Positions 8,269 to 9,301 of a DNA stretch of 9,301 bases are shown here, piece after piece. The notes beneath the pieces were generated by a model. The model made no database searches, was not told where the DNA came from, and saw nothing but the letters and a program-made list of their open reading frames with translations. The first letter of the stretch is position 1, and each line of letters starts with the position of its first letter. Source of the DNA: Deltaproteobacteria bacterium (GTDB lineage: Bacteria > Desulfobacterota > Dissulfuribacteria > Dissulfuribacterales > UBA3076). Location: contig WTCF01000185.1 of assembly GCA_013138705.1 (NCBI GenBank), forward strand, positions 1 to 9,301. Reading direction: 5' to 3'. Both the position numbers and the translations under genes were made by a program.

Positions 8269-8382
8269 CTAATAAACCACAGAATACTTCGCCGCTAGTT
8301 CTTCAATTTTTTTCCGGTAATCCTGATACCCAGCCGAGTCAGGCGGGGTGTAGTTATAGTTTTTATAGAGTCCGATTCCTCT
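8269..8382 (-). pseudogene. Start-less 37-codon reading frame after ackA, possible gene tail
   Basis: Directly after the ackA stop (8385-8383), and in the same frame, the minus strand stays open for 37 codons to the TAG at 8271-8269. The translation begins RGIGLYKNYNYTPPDSAGY and continues QDYRKKIEELAAKYSVVY. It looks protein-like (Tyr/Pro-rich piece followed by a charged amphipathic helix), not like random spacer, yet it has no ATG, GTG or TTG at a sensible place. AGAGGA at 8382-8377 resembles a ribosome binding site. It may be the C-terminal tail of a gene whose beginning was deleted, comparable with the two scars further along. I do not recognise the family. It may also be chance: a 37-codon open frame is not rare. 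Confidence 0.35.
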
Positions 8383-9301
8383 TTATGCATTCTCAATCGC
8401 CTCTTTTGTCTCCTGTGCGATCTTAAGCTCCTCATTGGTGGGAATCACCAGTACCCTGACCTCGCTGTCCGGGGTGCTGATCTCCTGGATACTGCCGCCA
8501 GGGGCGGCATTCTTGTGTGTATCGATTTCAATGCCGAGCCTGATCAGCCCCTGACACGATTTCTCCCGTATGAGTGGTGCATGCTCCCCAACTCCTGCTG
8601 TAAAAATGATGGCATCAACACCTCCAAGGGCCGCAAAATATGCACCTATGTACTTTTTAATCCGGTAGGTATAAATATCAAGCGCTACTGCCGCCCGTTT
8701 ATCGCCCTTTTCCATTTTTTCAATGACTTCCCGCATATCATTGGTGCCGCATAGTCCTTTGAGGCCGCTCTCCTTGTTGAGCAGCCCGTCTATCTCCTGC
8801 AATGACATACCCAGGTGGTCAGCCATGAAAAAAGGCAGGGCGGGATCAATGTCTCCTGAACGTGTTCCCATCACCAGTCCGGCAAGAGGAGTCATGCCCA
8901 TGGTGGTATCAACGGATTTGCCGTTTTTTATGGCAGCCATGCTGGCCCCGTTGCCGATATGAATCGTAATGAGATTAAGCTCTGTGAGCGAACGGCCCAG
9001 ATACTCCGCCGCCTGCCCGGAGACATAGGCATGGGAGGTGCCGTGGAAACCGTAACGCCGCACCTTGTGCCGCTCATACATTTCGTAGGGAATAGCATAG
9101 AGATAGGCATGGCTGGGAATGGTTTGATGAAATGCCGTATCGAATACCGCGACCTGCGGCGCATCCGGAAAGATCGATCCGGCGACCTCAATCCCCATCA
9201 GATTGGGAGGATTATGCAAAGGGGCCAGGGGAATGTTTTTCTTAATGGCTGCGATCACGTCTTCATCAATAATCACGGTTGAGTGAAACGCCTCCCCGCC
9301 G
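8383..9301 (-). CDS. ackA: Acetate kinase, C-terminal three quarters (start beyond right edge)
   Basis: The last 306 residues of acetate kinase, which interconverts acetyl phosphate plus ADP and acetate plus ATP in the cytosol. The frame is open to the window edge and begins GGEAFHSTVIIDEDV, matching the family just after its HRVVHGGE motif, so about 90 N-terminal residues are outside. Visible: APLHNP and the acetokinase signature region, FDTAFHQTIP with catalytic Asp, RRYGFHGTSH, the HIGNGAS nucleotide/phosphate loop, MGTRSGDIDP with catalytic Arg, KYIGAYFAALGG, IIFTAGVGEHA and the C-terminal PTNEELKIA with the metal-binding Glu. An internal GTG at 9276 is not the true start, because family sequence extends upstream of it. 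The natural stop at 8385-8383 gives a normal C-terminus. As the most upstream gene seen, it may share the transcript of the whole cluster and supplies ATP from acetyl phosphate. Confidence 0.96.
   Translation of the reverse strand, partial: GGEAFHSTVIIDEDVIAAIKKNIPLAPLHNPPNLMGIEVAGSIFPDAPQVAVFDTAFHQTIPSHAYLYAIPYEMYERHKVRRYGFHGTSHAYVSGQAAEYLGRSLTELNLITIHIGNGASMAAIKNGKSVDTTMGMTPLAGLVMGTRSGDIDPALPFFMADHLGMSLQEIDGLLNKESGLKGLCGTNDMREVIEKMEKGDKRAAVALDIYTYRIKKYIGAYFAALGGVDAIIFTAGVGEHAPLIREKSCQGLIRLGIEIDTHKNAAPGGSIQEISTPDSEVRVLVIPTNEELKIAQETKEAIENA

Overview
The window is bacterial chromosomal DNA. Every gene I can support lies on the minus strand, so transcription runs from the right end to the left. 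The layout is a central-carbon cluster, in transcription order: acetate kinase (ackA, cut by the right edge), a 159-bp spacer with a start-less 37-codon reading frame, a YpdA-like FAD/NAD(P) oxidoreductase, cofactor-independent phosphoglycerate mutase (gpmI), a broken beta-phosphoglucomutase joined to a broken family-65 glycoside phosphorylase, pyruvate kinase (pyk), enolase (eno), and a small scar in which the start of glucose-6-phosphate dehydrogenase (zwf) is joined to the end of KDPG aldolase (eda). A 142-bp AT-rich gap follows, then the N-terminal part of a GAF-domain protein that runs off the left edge. Spacers inside the cluster are short (16 to 70 bp apart from the one after ackA), which suggests one or two long transcripts.

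The intact genes cover the lower trunk of glycolysis/gluconeogenesis (3-phosphoglycerate to 2-phosphoglycerate to PEP to pyruvate) and the acetyl-phosphate to acetate step. The broken genes all belong to sugar entry or upper oxidative routes: GH65 plus beta-phosphoglucomutase (phosphorolysis of an alpha-glucobiose to glucose 6-phosphate), zwf (oxidative pentose phosphate and Entner-Doudoroff entry) and eda (last Entner-Doudoroff step). Both broken loci have the same form: the 5' end of one gene fused out of frame to the 3' end of the next, as a single internal deletion would leave. The locus may therefore record loss of sugar catabolism around a retained triose-to-acetate core. An assembly that skipped two internal segments is the main alternative.

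I cannot name the organism. Protein styles and gene mix fit an anaerobic or facultative Gram-negative bacterium (Desulfobacterota-like or similar), but this is only an impression. Base composition is uneven: the GH65-pyk-eno block is clearly richer in GC than the gpmI-oxidoreductase-ackA block. No rRNA, tRNA, CRISPR array, insertion sequence or convincing rho-independent terminator was seen. No new defence or mobile system was found; the deletion scars are the notable content.
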